Below, piece after piece: positions 25,882-34,389 of a stretch of 64,000 nucleotides of DNA. Location: contig LAZY01000078.1 of the NCBI GenBank assembly GCA_001013295.1, positions 248,001-312,000 of the forward strand, given 5' to 3'. The notes under the pieces were generated by a model, which ran no database searches, was not told where the DNA came from, and saw nothing but the letters and a program-made list of their open reading frames with translations. Within the stretch, counting starts at the first letter, position 1; each line of letters begins with the position of its first letter. The DNA comes from Chryseobacterium indologenes. Its GTDB lineage: Bacteria > Bacteroidota > Bacteroidia > Flavobacteriales > Weeksellaceae. The position numbers were made by a program, and so were the translations under genes.

Positions 25882-27381
25882 ATGAAAAGTTTAGACATTC
25901 ATAAAAGTGAATATTTAAAACAGTTTGAAAACCAGGTTTACGGAAGGAATCTTTTCAGAACTCAGGAAGAGGAAAGATTGGATGCTCCTAACGAAGAATG
26001 TGGAATCTTCGGATTGTATTCGGATAATGATCTGGATACATTTTCTCTTTCACAGTTCGGGCTTTTTGCATTACAGCATAGAGGCCAGGAAGCTTGTGGT
26101 ATTTCCGTTTTAAAAGATGGAAAGATTACCAACATGAAAGATGAAGGATTGGTTTTAGACGTTTATAAAGACATTCAGGAACCTGAAACTTTTATGGGAA
26201 ATTCTGCAATTGGGCATACCCGTTATACCACTGCAGGAGACAAAAAGAAATATAATTTCCAGCCATTTTTCGCGAAAAACGAATATGATCAGATTATACT
26301 TTCTATAGCACACAATGGTAATCTTACCAATGCGAAAGAATTAAAAGCTGAATTGGAAGCTGAAGGCGTAGTTTTCAGAGCAACTTCCGATTCTGAGGTG
26401 ATCCTGAGACTTATTCAGAAAAACCTGGACCTTGGTCTTCGTGGAGCTATTAAAGCGACGATGGAGAAAATTGAAGGCGCTTATTCCGTAGTAGGAATGA
26501 CGCGAAATAAATTCTTTGCATTTAGAGACTTCAATGGAATCCGTCCATTGGTTCTAGGAGCCATCAATGAGAATTCTTATGTGGTAGCTTCAGAATCTGT
26601 GGCATTAGATGCTGTAGGCGCTCAGTATGTACGTGATATTTTGCCGGGAGAGATCATTTATACAAACGAAAATGAGCCTGGAAAACTTCATTCTTATATG
26701 ATGGATGAAGCGAAAGGCAAGCAGAGAATATGTTCTTTTGAATATATTTATTTTGCAAGACCTGACTCTACCTTAGAAAATATCAATGTCTATGAGATCA
26801 GAGAGAAATCTGGAGAGAAAATCTGGGAACAGGCTCCTATAGATGCTGATCTTGTTATTGGTGTTCCGGATTCCGGAGTTCCGGCAGCGATTGGTTTTTC
26901 AAAAGCTTCAGGAATACCTTTCCGTCCTGTTTTGATCAAAAACAGATATATCGGAAGAAGTTTTATCGTTCCGACTCAGGAAATGAGAGAAAGGGTAGTG
27001 AACCTTAAGTTGAACCCGATTATTTCTGAAATGAAGGATAAGAAAGTGGTTATTATTGATGACTCTATCGTTCGTGGAACAACATCCAAGAGATTGGTTA
27101 AGATCCTAAAAGATGCAGGAGTAAAAGAAATTCACTTCAGAAGTGTTTCTCCGCCAATTATTGCCCCTTGTTATCTGGGAATCGATACTCCTTCAAAAGA
27201 TGATCTGATTTCAGCGAATATGTCTACAGAAGAACTTAAAAACTATCTGGGAGTAGATTCCTTAGAATTTTTGAGCATAGACAACCTCAAAGAAATTTTA
27301 GGATCTTCCAACCACTGCTTTGGATGCTTCACAGAAGAATATCCGGTAGGAAAAGGAGAGGAAATAGAATTATTCAATTAA
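25882..27381 (+). CDS. purF: Amidophosphoribosyltransferase
   Basis: First committed step of purine synthesis: PRPP + glutamine to phosphoribosylamine. A short propeptide precedes the catalytic Cys 40 in NEECGIFGLYSD. Glutaminase motifs include IGHTRYTTAG; the PRPP loop is VVIIDDSIVRGTTS near 390. Cysteines in KQRICSFEY, IAPCYLGID and NHCFGCF match the 4Fe-4S ligands of the B. subtilis-type enzyme, so it should be an oxygen-sensitive iron-sulfur enzyme. 499 aa. Confidence 0.97.
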   Translation: MKSLDIHKSEYLKQFENQVYGRNLFRTQEEERLDAPNEECGIFGLYSDNDLDTFSLSQFGLFALQHRGQEACGISVLKDGKITNMKDEGLVLDVYKDIQEPETFMGNSAIGHTRYTTAGDKKKYNFQPFFAKNEYDQIILSIAHNGNLTNAKELKAELEAEGVVFRATSDSEVILRLIQKNLDLGLRGAIKATMEKIEGAYSVVGMTRNKFFAFRDFNGIRPLVLGAINENSYVVASESVALDAVGAQYVRDILPGEIIYTNENEPGKLHSYMMDEAKGKQRICSFEYIYFARPDSTLENINVYEIREKSGEKIWEQAPIDADLVIGVPDSGVPAAIGFSKASGIPFRPVLIKNRYIGRSFIVPTQEMRERVVNLKLNPIISEMKDKKVVIIDDSIVRGTTSKRLVKILKDAGVKEIHFRSVSPPIIAPCYLGIDTPSKDDLISANMSTEELKNYLGVDSLEFLSIDNLKEILGSSNHCFGCFTEEYPVGKGEEIELFN

Positions 27382-27401
27382 TATTTCTTACACTATAATA
27401 G

Positions 27402-27432
27402 AGAGCCAGTCAGTCATTGTCTGGCTCTTTTT
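27402..27432 (+). terminator. Terminator after purF
   Basis: Stem AGAGCCAG (27402-27409) with CTGGCTCT (27421-27428), then a T run. Confidence 0.8.
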
Positions 27433-27554
27433 GTATGAAGTCATTCTAAGGAACAAAGCATCTCAAAACCCAATGAAATGTAGCAAAAGCTTAATATTCC
27501 TGTAGTATACAGTATATATGCAAATTTTAATTTTATAGGATTAAAATCTGAAGA

Positions 27555-28502
27555 ATGAAAAATGTGCTTTTTACCGGTTTGTTTCTGGCATTTGCCCAAC
27601 TTTATACTGCGCAGTCTTTTGATAAACAGGCGCATCGGGGTGGAAAATCTCTGTATCCTGAGAATACAATTCCGGCAATGAAGAATGCTTTGAAAATGAA
27701 TGTCACAACTCTGGAGATGGATCTGGCCATTACAAAAGATAAAAAGGTAATTCTTTCCCATGATGCTTTTCTTTCCCCGGAATTGATCACTAAGCCTGAT
27801 GGTACTTATATTCCTAAGGATTCTGGTTTTTATTACAAAATTTATGAAATGCCTTACGCAAAGATTAAGACATTTGATGTAGGCTTAAAGAAGTTGGAAG
27901 GGTATCCCGATCAGAAGAAAATGAAGGCTCAGAAACCCCTTTTCTCAGACGTTATCGATGCATCTGAAAGCTATGCCCGTGAACTGAAAAGACCTTTACC
28001 TTTTTATAATATAGAGACTAAAACCCGTCCTTTCTCTGACAATGTATTTCATCCGGAACCGAAGGAGTTTGTAGATCTGATGATGAAGATCATTCTTGAA
28101 AAAAAGATTCAGGACAGGGTTATTATTCAGTCTTTTGATCCCAGAACACTGGAAATTATTCATAAAGAATATCCTAAAATCATGACCGCTTTACTGGTAG
28201 AAAAAGTTGATGATAAGAAACTGGCCCAGCAACAGGCTTATTTTAAAAATATCCCTCTGGAGAAATTCAAACTGTACCCGGACCATCTGAATGGAGTCGC
28301 AGGCGATATGAAATTTTTAAGCTTTACTCCTACAATCTATAGTCCCAATCATACACTGGTTACCCCGCAATTGATACAGGAATGCCACAAATTAGGGATG
28401 AAAGTGATCCCATGGACTGTAAATACCAAAAAAAGATTGCAGGAACTGAAAGAAATGGGAATTGATGGAGTGATTAGCGACGATCCCCGGATTTTTGAGT
28501 AA
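27555..28502 (+). CDS. Secreted glycerophosphodiester phosphodiesterase
   Basis: Hydrolyses glycerophosphodiesters to glycerol-3-phosphate and an alcohol. A 315-aa TIM barrel with a signal peptide (1-19, ending YTAQ). GDPD motifs: AHRGG near 27, PENTIPAM, LEMDLAIT (acidic pair), LSHDAF, IETKTRP, IQSFDPRTLE, VIPWTVNTKK and GVISDDP. The export signal suggests periplasmic scavenging of phospholipid head groups. Confidence 0.93.
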   Translation: MKNVLFTGLFLAFAQLYTAQSFDKQAHRGGKSLYPENTIPAMKNALKMNVTTLEMDLAITKDKKVILSHDAFLSPELITKPDGTYIPKDSGFYYKIYEMPYAKIKTFDVGLKKLEGYPDQKKMKAQKPLFSDVIDASESYARELKRPLPFYNIETKTRPFSDNVFHPEPKEFVDLMMKIILEKKIQDRVIIQSFDPRTLEIIHKEYPKIMTALLVEKVDDKKLAQQQAYFKNIPLEKFKLYPDHLNGVAGDMKFLSFTPTIYSPNHTLVTPQLIQECHKLGMKVIPWTVNTKKRLQELKEMGIDGVISDDPRIFE

Positions 28503-28519
28503 ATTGTAAAAATAAAAAT

Positions 28520-28547
28520 AGCCTGAAGAAATTCTTCAGGCTATTTT
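28520..28547. terminator. Bidirectional terminator between the GDPD gene and the first barrel gene
   Basis: AGCCTGAA/TTCAGGCT stem (28520-28542) with T-rich flanks on both strands, placed between convergent genes. Confidence 0.75.
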
Positions 28548-28597
28548 GTATCATGCAGAAATCTGCACTTGGAGTTAAAAATTGGTTTCTTTTTTAA

Positions 28598-29317
28598 TTA
28601 GAACTTATAGTTCACACCTAACTGGAAAACTCTGTTGTTGTTTTCAGCAGCAGGTCTGCTCTTGTCGATCTTCGTTAAGCTGTTGGTATATCTTGCACTG
28701 ATTCCGATGTTGTTGGTAACATCATATCCAAGACCAAGGCCTAAACCAAAATTGAATTTGTTGATATTATCCTTATCTATATCATTCTTGTGAGATTGCG
28801 ATGTGGTGGTAGTAACTCCTCCTGTAGTAGTAGATACTGTAGCTTCACTGTTTGTTTTCCCATTGATAAAGTAGCTGAATTCAGGACCTGCTTCAACATA
28901 GAATTTATCCGTAGGTCTCATCTGAAGCATTAAAGGAACTGAAATATAGTTCATCGTTACTTTACTTTCTCCTTTTGTTTTTACAGTAGTTGCTCCTGAA
29001 GTAACTTCAGTAGAATAAGCTACATCTCTTGCCCCCATTTGGTTGTACAATACTTCCGGTTGAAAACTGAATTGTTTAGAGATCGGAATATTGACGAATG
29101 CTCCTGCATGAAAACCTAGTTTTTGGGCATTCATTCCAAATTTCTGCTCACTGAAATAAGCTGAGTTTCCTCCTGCCTTGATCCCGAATCTAACCGGTTG
29201 AACATTGTTTTTAAGAGCTGATTCATTAACTGTTTTTACTGGTTTAGTTTCTTGCGCCTCCTGTGCGAATGCTAACGTACCAGCAGTGAATGCTAATCCT
29301 AAAAATAACTTCTTCAT
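28598..29317 (-). CDS. Outer-membrane beta-barrel protein, array member 1
   Basis: A 239-aa PorT/OMP_b-brl-type porin-like protein. The start at ATG 29317 (MKKLFLGLAFTAGTLAFAQ) gives a proper signal peptide. Family pattern: PVRFGIKAGGNSAYF near 43, GFHAGAFVNIPISKQFSFQP, KFYVEAGPEFSYFI, FNFGLGLGLGYD, and a C-terminal aromatic (NYKF). It carries an extra Ser/Thr-rich loop near 170. Four paralogues lie in a row in the same direction. A strong sigma-54-like box is upstream. Confidence 0.88.
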   Translation of the reverse strand: MKKLFLGLAFTAGTLAFAQEAQETKPVKTVNESALKNNVQPVRFGIKAGGNSAYFSEQKFGMNAQKLGFHAGAFVNIPISKQFSFQPEVLYNQMGARDVAYSTEVTSGATTVKTKGESKVTMNYISVPLMLQMRPTDKFYVEAGPEFSYFINGKTNSEATVSTTTGGVTTTTSQSHKNDIDKDNINKFNFGLGLGLGYDVTNNIGISARYTNSLTKIDKSRPAAENNNRVFQLGVNYKF

Positions 29318-29380
29318 AATTTTATTTTTTAATTTTACTATTTGCGTACTGGGTGATTTCTCAATCAGACTTGAATTATT

Positions 29381-29399
29381 TTGCAAATTGCTTGCCAAA
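29381..29399 (-). promoter_or_regulatory. Sigma-54-type promoter of barrel gene 1
   Basis: On the minus strand TTTGGCAAGCAATTTGCAA matches TGGCAcr-N4-TTGCa: GG and GC are exactly 10 bases apart. The predicted start site is about 54 nt before the ATG. Confidence 0.6.
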
Positions 29400-29719
29400 G
29401 TTGAAAAAGTCTTATTTGAAGGGCTTTAACGAGGGTTTTTACAATAGTTTTCTTTTAGGCTTTTATCCCTTTTTTATAAAAAAACATACCATTCAGTTCG
29501 TTTTTTTGTAAACATTTTAAAAGTAAAAAAGCATTTCTGTTTATAATTTAAACATTCTTAATTTGAAAAAATAAAATTTTAAATGAAATAAAATTTCGGG
29601 ATTAAACTTTTTTTTGGGTAGTACCAAAGGTTGTGGACCAAGCAAAAAATTGAATTCATCTGAATAGAAAAAATGTTATATTCTTTACCAATTAGAATCA
29701 ACAGTTGTGAAGGTAGAGT

Positions 29720-29806
29720 TTCATGCAAAGCTTCATGTTGGTGTATGCTTTATTTTAAGTGAGCTAAGAAGGGATAGATTTTCAATCGATCTGAAGAGGT
29801 ATCCTG
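29720..29806. repeat. Interspersed repeat, partial copy
   Basis: Shares GTATGCT, GAGCTAAGA and the following hairpin with the full copy at 12062-12240. Here the stem is GATAGATT/AATCGATC with one mismatch. Confidence 0.6.
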
Positions 29807-29810
29807 AAAT

Positions 29811-29840
29811 AAAAAATACCGGACATGACAATGCCCGGTA
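29811..29840 (-). terminator. Terminator of barrel gene 2
   Basis: Stem TACCGG.CAT/ATG.CCGGTA (29817-29840), T6 run on the minus strand. Confidence 0.75.
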
Positions 29841-29863
29841 CCAAACTGAAAATAATAAATATC

Positions 29864-30565
29864 TTATTTGAATTTATAAGCTACACCCACCTGAAAAGCA
29901 TTATTTCTAACCTTATCATCATTGTTGTATTTATAAATATCTGTAAGTCCTGCCGTAAATCTTGCCGTTACCCCGAATTTTGGAGTAAAATAATATCCTG
30001 CTCCAACCCCGATTCCAACGTTGAATTTATGGAAAAGATCCATTGCGATTTTTCCGGAATAGTTTTCAGTACGGCTGATAGATGCTGAATTTCCCGTTGT
30101 TTCTATCGTTGTAAGATCTCCTTTTGATCTTCCGCCTAATAAAAATCCGAATTCAGGACCTGCCTCTACATAAAGCTGTGGAAGAATGTTATACTGAACC
30201 ATTACAGGAAGCGCAAGATAATTCAGAGTCGTGGTATAATCATAATTCTGACGCATTGTATAATTTCCACTAGTCATTCTGTAATTATATTCCGTTCTGG
30301 AACCCAGCTGATTAAAAATAAGCTCCGGCTGAACGCTGAATTTGCTCGCTACCGGTATATTAACAAATACGCCGGCATTAAAACCAGCCTTCATTTTGTC
30401 ATTATTATCATAGTCATAACCATCTGATCTGGTAAGAGTAGACGCATTGAATCCTGCTTTAACTCCGAAACTGATAGGAGAAGGAGAGGGCGATTTCGTT
30501 TTTTCCTGAGCATTTACCAAAAGGCATCCTGCAGCAACTGCCATTCCTAAAAAGAATTTCTTCAT
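29864..30565 (-). CDS. Outer-membrane beta-barrel protein, array member 2
   Basis: A 233-aa paralogue of its neighbours. Signal peptide 1-19 (MAVAAGCLLVNAQ), then ISFGVKAGFNASTLTR, AGFNAGVFVNIPVASKFSVQ, QLYVEAGPEFGFLLGG, FNVGIGVGAGYYFTPKFGVT and a terminal YKFK. A Tyr/Asn-rich loop near 90-105 differs from the others. Unlike the other three it has no sigma-54-like box; a TATATTTG box (30617-30624) fits a housekeeping promoter. Confidence 0.87.
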   Translation of the reverse strand: MKKFFLGMAVAAGCLLVNAQEKTKSPSPSPISFGVKAGFNASTLTRSDGYDYDNNDKMKAGFNAGVFVNIPVASKFSVQPELIFNQLGSRTEYNYRMTSGNYTMRQNYDYTTTLNYLALPVMVQYNILPQLYVEAGPEFGFLLGGRSKGDLTTIETTGNSASISRTENYSGKIAMDLFHKFNVGIGVGAGYYFTPKFGVTARFTAGLTDIYKYNNDDKVRNNAFQVGVAYKFK

Positions 30566-30616
30566 GATTAAAAGTTTTTAAATTTAATTGCAATAAGAGC
30601 AGCAAAACTTTTACCA

Positions 30617-30624
30617 CAAATATA
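30617..30624 (-). promoter_or_regulatory. Candidate -7 box of barrel gene 2
   Basis: TATATTTG on the minus strand, a perfect TAnnTTTG, 51 bp upstream of the start. Confidence 0.4.
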
Positions 30625-30732
30625 AAACCTGACAAAAGTCATGAAGGCCCTCCATTGACATGTGATTACTTCAAAAATAGAAAATAGATCAGTCTCAAAA
30701 GCTGGAGGAATATTGTATTTATGGAATTTAAT

Positions 30733-30875
30733 TTAACGCAAAGTTTTTAGCCTCTTATCTCATATTTCCAAGGGGGCAAAGGATGGTAATCAATTTCATT
30801 AATTCTTTCTAAGTGAATACATATCCATGAAGCTTCTTCAGCGACAAAATCACACTTTTTGGCTTTCTAAAATAA
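30733..30875. repeat. Interspersed repeat, diverged copy
   Basis: Begins TTTAACGCAAAGTTTTTA and later has ATCCATGAAGCTTCTTCAGCG, colinear with ATCCATATAGCTTCTTCAAAG of the full copy near 12150. The right terminal repeat is missing. Confidence 0.6.
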
Positions 30876-31007
30876 AAACATTTGAATCATCTTTCTTTAC
30901 TATTAAAAAATAACCTGTTGGTTCAATAAAAGTAGAGATTTGTATTAGTCCCCAATTTTTGCGCTTGCTCCAGGAAAACAGGAATACTAGATTGATGTAT
31001 AAATGCG

Positions 31008-31043
31008 AAAAAGTCAGGCTTAAACGAATAAACCTGACTTTTT
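31008..31043 (-). terminator. Orphan terminator in the barrel array
   Basis: Perfect 11-bp arms (31008-31018 and 31033-31043) with T5 on the minus strand. It closely resembles the terminator of barrel gene 4 (32263-32294), including the flanking CTATTGAA, yet no gene precedes it. Confidence 0.75.
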
Positions 31044-31227
31044 CTATTGAAATCAAAATGTATTTTACTTGTTACAGGAGAATTTCTCCGTGTTTTGTAT
31101 CTATTCTCTGAGTACAGTTCTTTTCAAATAACCCTGCATTGATATAGTAACCCTGTTAGCCGGATCAGCATATCTTTCATAAAAACAGAATCTTTAAGTT
31201 GGAAACATTTTGGAATAGGTACAATCG
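31044..31227 (-). ncRNA. Hypothetical small transcript from an orphan sigma-54-like promoter
   Basis: Bounded by the promoter-like box at 31239-31256 and the terminator at 31008-31043, giving a predicted RNA of about 220 nt including the terminator. It contains only an 18-codon frame starting MKDMLIRLTG. It could be a regulatory RNA or the remains of a fifth barrel gene. Inference only. Confidence 0.35.
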
Positions 31228-31238
31228 TTAGAGAAGAG

Positions 31239-31256
31239 GCAAATTCCTTGCCAAAA
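31239..31256 (-). promoter_or_regulatory. Orphan sigma-54-type promoter
   Basis: Minus-strand TTTTTGGCAAGGAATTTGCC has GG and GC 10 bases apart, as good a match as the one before barrel gene 1. Confidence 0.55.
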
Positions 31257-31353
31257 ATAAAATTATTGATAAGAAAATCCTATTGTTTTTTCATAAGTTT
31301 CCTTATCTTAATCTGTTAGCTCCTGAAATTTTAAAAGATATAATATCTGACTA

Positions 31354-31384
31354 CAAAAAAACCGGATTAAATAAATAATCCGGT
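31354..31384 (-). terminator. Terminator of barrel gene 3
   Basis: Perfect 9-bp stem (31361-31369 with 31376-31384) followed by T7 on the minus strand. Confidence 0.8.
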
Positions 31385-31416
31385 AATAAGTTTGTTATTA
31401 AAGCTAAGTCTTAAGC

Positions 31417-32007
31417 TTAGAATTTATATGCTAATCCAATTTGGAATGCTCCATTTTTGCTGGAGTCAGCACCGTTAGGTTTGTTTTTATTAATATCAGT
31501 TAATCCAGCAACATATCTTAAGTTAACACCAATGTTCTGAGTGAAGTAATAACCGGCACCAATACCTAGTCCGAAATCAAAAGTTTTTAATCCGTCTTTA
31601 ATATCTACAGAGTTAGAATTATATTTTGCTTTTGCATTTACTAAGAAACTGAACTGAGGTCCTGCTTCTAGATATAGGTTAGGAAGTGCGTTGTACTGGA
31701 ACATAACCGGTACTGCGATATAATCTAAATTAGCTTTAAGGTCAGTGTTTCCTTTATATTTTGCTCCCATACCACTATATAATACTTCTGGTTGTACAGA
31801 GAAGTCTTGAGCTACAGGGATGTTAGCAAAAACTCCACCATAAAAACCAGCTTTTGATTTTGAATCACTATCAGAAAGGCTGGAAATGTTAAGACCAGCT
31901 TTTAAACCAAATCTAACAGGAGAAGAAGCTGCAGTCTTTGATGAAGTCTTCTGAGCGAAAGTGAATGTACCCGCTACAAGAGCAAGGCCAAAAAGAATCT
32001 TTTTCAT
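31417..32007 (-). CDS. Outer-membrane beta-barrel protein, array member 3
   Basis: The shortest paralogue, 196 aa. Signal peptide 1-18 (ALVAGTFTFAQ), then PVRFGLKAGLNISSLSDSDS, AGFYGGVFANIPVAQDFSVQ, NLYLEAGPQFSFLV, FGLGIGAGYYFTQNIGVNLR, terminal YKF. Closest to array member 4 by eye. It has its own terminator and a sigma-54-like promoter. Confidence 0.88.
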   Translation of the reverse strand: MKKILFGLALVAGTFTFAQKTSSKTAASSPVRFGLKAGLNISSLSDSDSKSKAGFYGGVFANIPVAQDFSVQPEVLYSGMGAKYKGNTDLKANLDYIAVPVMFQYNALPNLYLEAGPQFSFLVNAKAKYNSNSVDIKDGLKTFDFGLGIGAGYYFTQNIGVNLRYVAGLTDINKNKPNGADSSKNGAFQIGLAYKF

Positions 32008-32262
32008 AGATATTCTATTTAATAGTTATTTTAAGTTTTATTTAACATTTTGTTTATCATCAAATGGCGTGCCATAAATTTAAAACAAAACTAAAATAAT
32101 ATTAAATATGCTTTAAATCAGTGTTTTAAATTGTTTTTCAGATGAGGTGGTTCTATTTTTTTAAATGTACTAATTTTAAAATATTGTGTTTTTTTAACAT
32201 AATTTATAATTTTTAACAGGTAATACCAAAAACTTAATATTATTTAGCAGCAGACCATAAAA
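32008..32262. other. Spacer between barrel genes 3 and 4
   Basis: AT-rich. It holds the sigma-54-like box of gene 3 at 32058-32076 and then leads into the terminator of gene 4. No coding frame. Confidence 0.5.
32058..32076 (-). promoter_or_regulatory. Sigma-54-type promoter of barrel gene 3
   Basis: Minus-strand TTATGGCACGCCATTTGAT has a perfect -24 half (TGGCACG) and TTGA in place of TTGC at -12. The predicted leader is about 42 nt. Confidence 0.55.
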
Positions 32263-32294
32263 AAAGACCAGGCTAAAAAATTAACCTGATCTTT
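32263..32294 (-). terminator. Terminator of barrel gene 4
   Basis: Near-perfect stem (32263-32276 with 32281-32294), T-rich tail on the minus strand. Confidence 0.7.
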
Positions 32295-32332
32295 CTATTG
32301 AATATAAAAATTTGTTAGTGAATGTTGGCTGC

Positions 32333-32962
32333 TTATTTGAATTTATAAGCCAATCCTACCTGGAATACGTTGTTTCTTATAGCGTCAGATCCACTAGGTC
32401 TGTCTTTAGCAATATCCGTTAAACCAGCAACATATCTTGCAGTAAGTCCTAAGTTAGGTGTGAAATAATATCCTGCACCAATACCGATACCAAAGTTGAA
32501 TGTATTCAATCTATCTTTGTAGTTATCAGTAGTAGAAGAATCTCCGTTAGATTCGTTTTTAACTTTGTTTTTAGCGCTTACCATGAAACCGAATTCAGGT
32601 CCTGCTTCTAAATAAAGGTTAGGAAGTGCATTGTACTGGAACATTACCGGTACTGCAATATAATCTAGTTTAGTTGAGTTTGAAAATTTTGTATTACCAA
32701 ATCTATAATCAGACTTCTCACCATACTGAGTGTATATTACCTCCGGCTGGATGCTGAATGAAGATGCTACCGGGATGTTGGCAAATACACCTGCATTGAA
32801 CCCTATTTTAGATTTTTGGTCATCTAAACCTTCAGTTTTTGAAAGTGAAGATACGTTCATTCCTCCTTTTACCCCAAATGTTACCGGATTAGAAGAAGGC
32901 GTCTGTTGTGCGAACGCTAATGTTCCTGCAGTTACTGCTAATCCTAAAATTAACTTTTTCAT
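32333..32962 (-). CDS. Outer-membrane beta-barrel protein, array member 4
   Basis: A 209-aa paralogue. Signal peptide 1-18 (LAVTAGTLAFAQ), then PVTFGVKGGMNVSSLSKTEG, IGFNAGVFANIPVASSFSIQ, LYLEAGPEFGFMVSA, FNFGIGIGAGYYFTPNLGL, terminal YKFK. Ligand or substrate unknown; such small barrels can be adhesins, porins or stress-responsive surface proteins. A sigma-54-like box lies upstream. Confidence 0.88.
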   Translation of the reverse strand: MKKLILGLAVTAGTLAFAQQTPSSNPVTFGVKGGMNVSSLSKTEGLDDQKSKIGFNAGVFANIPVASSFSIQPEVIYTQYGEKSDYRFGNTKFSNSTKLDYIAVPVMFQYNALPNLYLEAGPEFGFMVSAKNKVKNESNGDSSTTDNYKDRLNTFNFGIGIGAGYYFTPNLGLTARYVAGLTDIAKDRPSGSDAIRNNVFQVGLAYKFK

Positions 32963-33046
32963 AACTTTAAATTTTTAATTTTTTACTCTTTCTTAATTTT
33001 AAATTTTACTACTTGTCAACGTTTTCAGTTGAACGCAGAGTATCTT

Positions 33047-33065
33047 TCAAATTGCTTGCCAAAAA
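33047..33065 (-). promoter_or_regulatory. Sigma-54-type promoter of barrel gene 4
   Basis: Minus-strand TTTTGGCAAGCAATTTGAA is nearly identical to the box before barrel gene 1, with TTGA at -12. The predicted leader is about 70 nt. Confidence 0.5.
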
Positions 33066-33240
33066 TATTTTTCAGGAGTGAAATCAACAAAAAAACCACT
33101 TGTGAAGTAAGTGGGTTTTAATTTATATGATTGATTTTTAGTTGATTAAAAATTCAATTAAACATTTGTTTAGAAATGATCTAAATTGACAATTTTGTTA
33201 AAAATCGGTTTGGAAAATAGAATAAATCACTAAAATTACA

Positions 33241-34287
33241 TTAAGCATCATTCAATTTTCTGTAAAAATGGATGGCATCAAGGATATTTTTCTGGCTGCA
33301 TTGGTGGTCATAAGTACATGATCCAATTGCCGAAAGCAAAGAAAAATTGATCTTACTGTCTGTATTCTTCTTATCATTCAGCAACAGAGCAGTAATATCT
33401 TCATCTTTAAAATCGCTGATATCAAGGTAAGGATAATATCTCTGGATATTTTCTATAACAATCTTAGCATCTTCTTCAGAAATCAGATTCTCAAGATAAG
33501 TCAGGTGAGCTTCGGCAATCATTCCCATAGCCACCGCTTCTCCATGAAGGATAGGATTTCCTTGTTGCAAACATAAGCTTTCAACAGCATGACCTATTGT
33601 ATGCCCGAAATTCAGGGTTTTTCTGATATTGCTTTCATGGAAGTCTTTTTCTACCACATCCTGTTTGATATTCATCGAGGTCTGAATATGCGGGATCACC
33701 GTTTCTACTTCCAGTTTACGGATCTGGATCAGCTGATCCCAATGTGCTTTATCGGCAATTAATCCATGTTTCAGCATTTCAGCGAATCCGCTTCTCAGTT
33801 CCTTAAATGGCAGTGTTTCTAAAAATTTCGGATAAATAAAGATCTGCTCAGGAAAAGCGAAGGTACCCACCATATTCTTATAATGCATCAGGTCAATCCC
33901 TGTTTTTCCTCCTATGGAAGCATCACACATCGATAAAAGGGTAGTAGGGATATTGATGAACTGTATTCCTCTTTTATAAGTAGAAGCGACAAAACCACCC
34001 ATATCTGTAATCACACCGCCACCAAGATTGATGACTAATGCTTTTCTGTCTGCCTGCATCTCGGTAAGAATTTCCCAAAGCTGATTCGCCGTCTGGATAT
34101 TTTTCATTTCTTCACCGGCCTCAATCTCCAGAATTTCAAACCCCAGATCCGTCTCCATATTTCCCAAAAGAACAGGAAGACAGTATTCATGAGTATTTTC
34201 ATCCACCAAAATAAAAATTTTACTGAAAGTTTTTTCATGAAGGAACTCGTTCAATTGCGAGAAATTATCGTTTAATATTGTTATCAT
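33241..34287 (-). CDS. aroB: 3-dehydroquinate synthase
   Basis: Second step of the shikimate pathway: DAHP to 3-dehydroquinate, using NAD and a divalent metal. The 348-aa protein (ATG 34287) has GGGVITDMGGFVASTYKRGI near 95, the metal/active-site segments HGLIADKAHW and LNFGHTIGHAVE, and LHGEAVAMGM near 245. It is divergent from the pseudouridine synthase gene, with back-to-back -7 boxes. Confidence 0.96.
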   Translation of the reverse strand: MITILNDNFSQLNEFLHEKTFSKIFILVDENTHEYCLPVLLGNMETDLGFEILEIEAGEEMKNIQTANQLWEILTEMQADRKALVINLGGGVITDMGGFVASTYKRGIQFINIPTTLLSMCDASIGGKTGIDLMHYKNMVGTFAFPEQIFIYPKFLETLPFKELRSGFAEMLKHGLIADKAHWDQLIQIRKLEVETVIPHIQTSMNIKQDVVEKDFHESNIRKTLNFGHTIGHAVESLCLQQGNPILHGEAVAMGMIAEAHLTYLENLISEEDAKIVIENIQRYYPYLDISDFKDEDITALLLNDKKNTDSKINFSLLSAIGSCTYDHQCSQKNILDAIHFYRKLNDA

Positions 34288-34326
34288 CTTCAATTATATG
34301 TAAGGTTAAAAAAGTAAACTATATTG

Positions 34327-34334
34327 CAAAGTTA
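34327..34334 (-). promoter_or_regulatory. Candidate -7 box of aroB
   Basis: TAACTTTG on the minus strand, a perfect TAnnTTTG, 40 bp before the ATG. Confidence 0.45.
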
Positions 34335-34367
34335 TGATTCTTAATTTTTAACTCGTAACTAAATTAC

Positions 34368-34375
34368 TATCTTTG
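34368..34375 (+). promoter_or_regulatory. Candidate -7 box of the pseudouridine synthase gene
   Basis: TATCTTTG, a perfect TAnnTTTG, 14 bp before the ATG at 34390, implying a very short leader. Confidence 0.45.
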
Positions 34376-34389
34376 CAGAAATTTTTAGA

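Larger units (their letters stand above)
29318..29863. other. Spacer between barrel genes 1 and 2
   Basis: Holds the sigma-54-like box (29381-29399), an AT-rich stretch, a partial copy of the interspersed repeat (29720-29806) and the terminator of barrel gene 2 (29811-29840). No credible coding frame. Confidence 0.6.
30566..31353. other. Long spacer between barrel genes 2 and 3
   Basis: Contains the promoter box of gene 2, a copy of the interspersed repeat (30733-30875), an orphan terminator (31008-31043) and an orphan sigma-54-like promoter (31239-31256). The 31044-31230 interval has no frame longer than about 18 codons on the minus strand. It may encode a small RNA or be a relic of a lost paralogue. 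Confidence 0.55.

Noticed and set aside
30850..31056. A 68-codon open frame on the minus strand
   Set aside because: It runs across the strong hairpin at 31008-31043, has no credible composition and overlaps a repeat copy.
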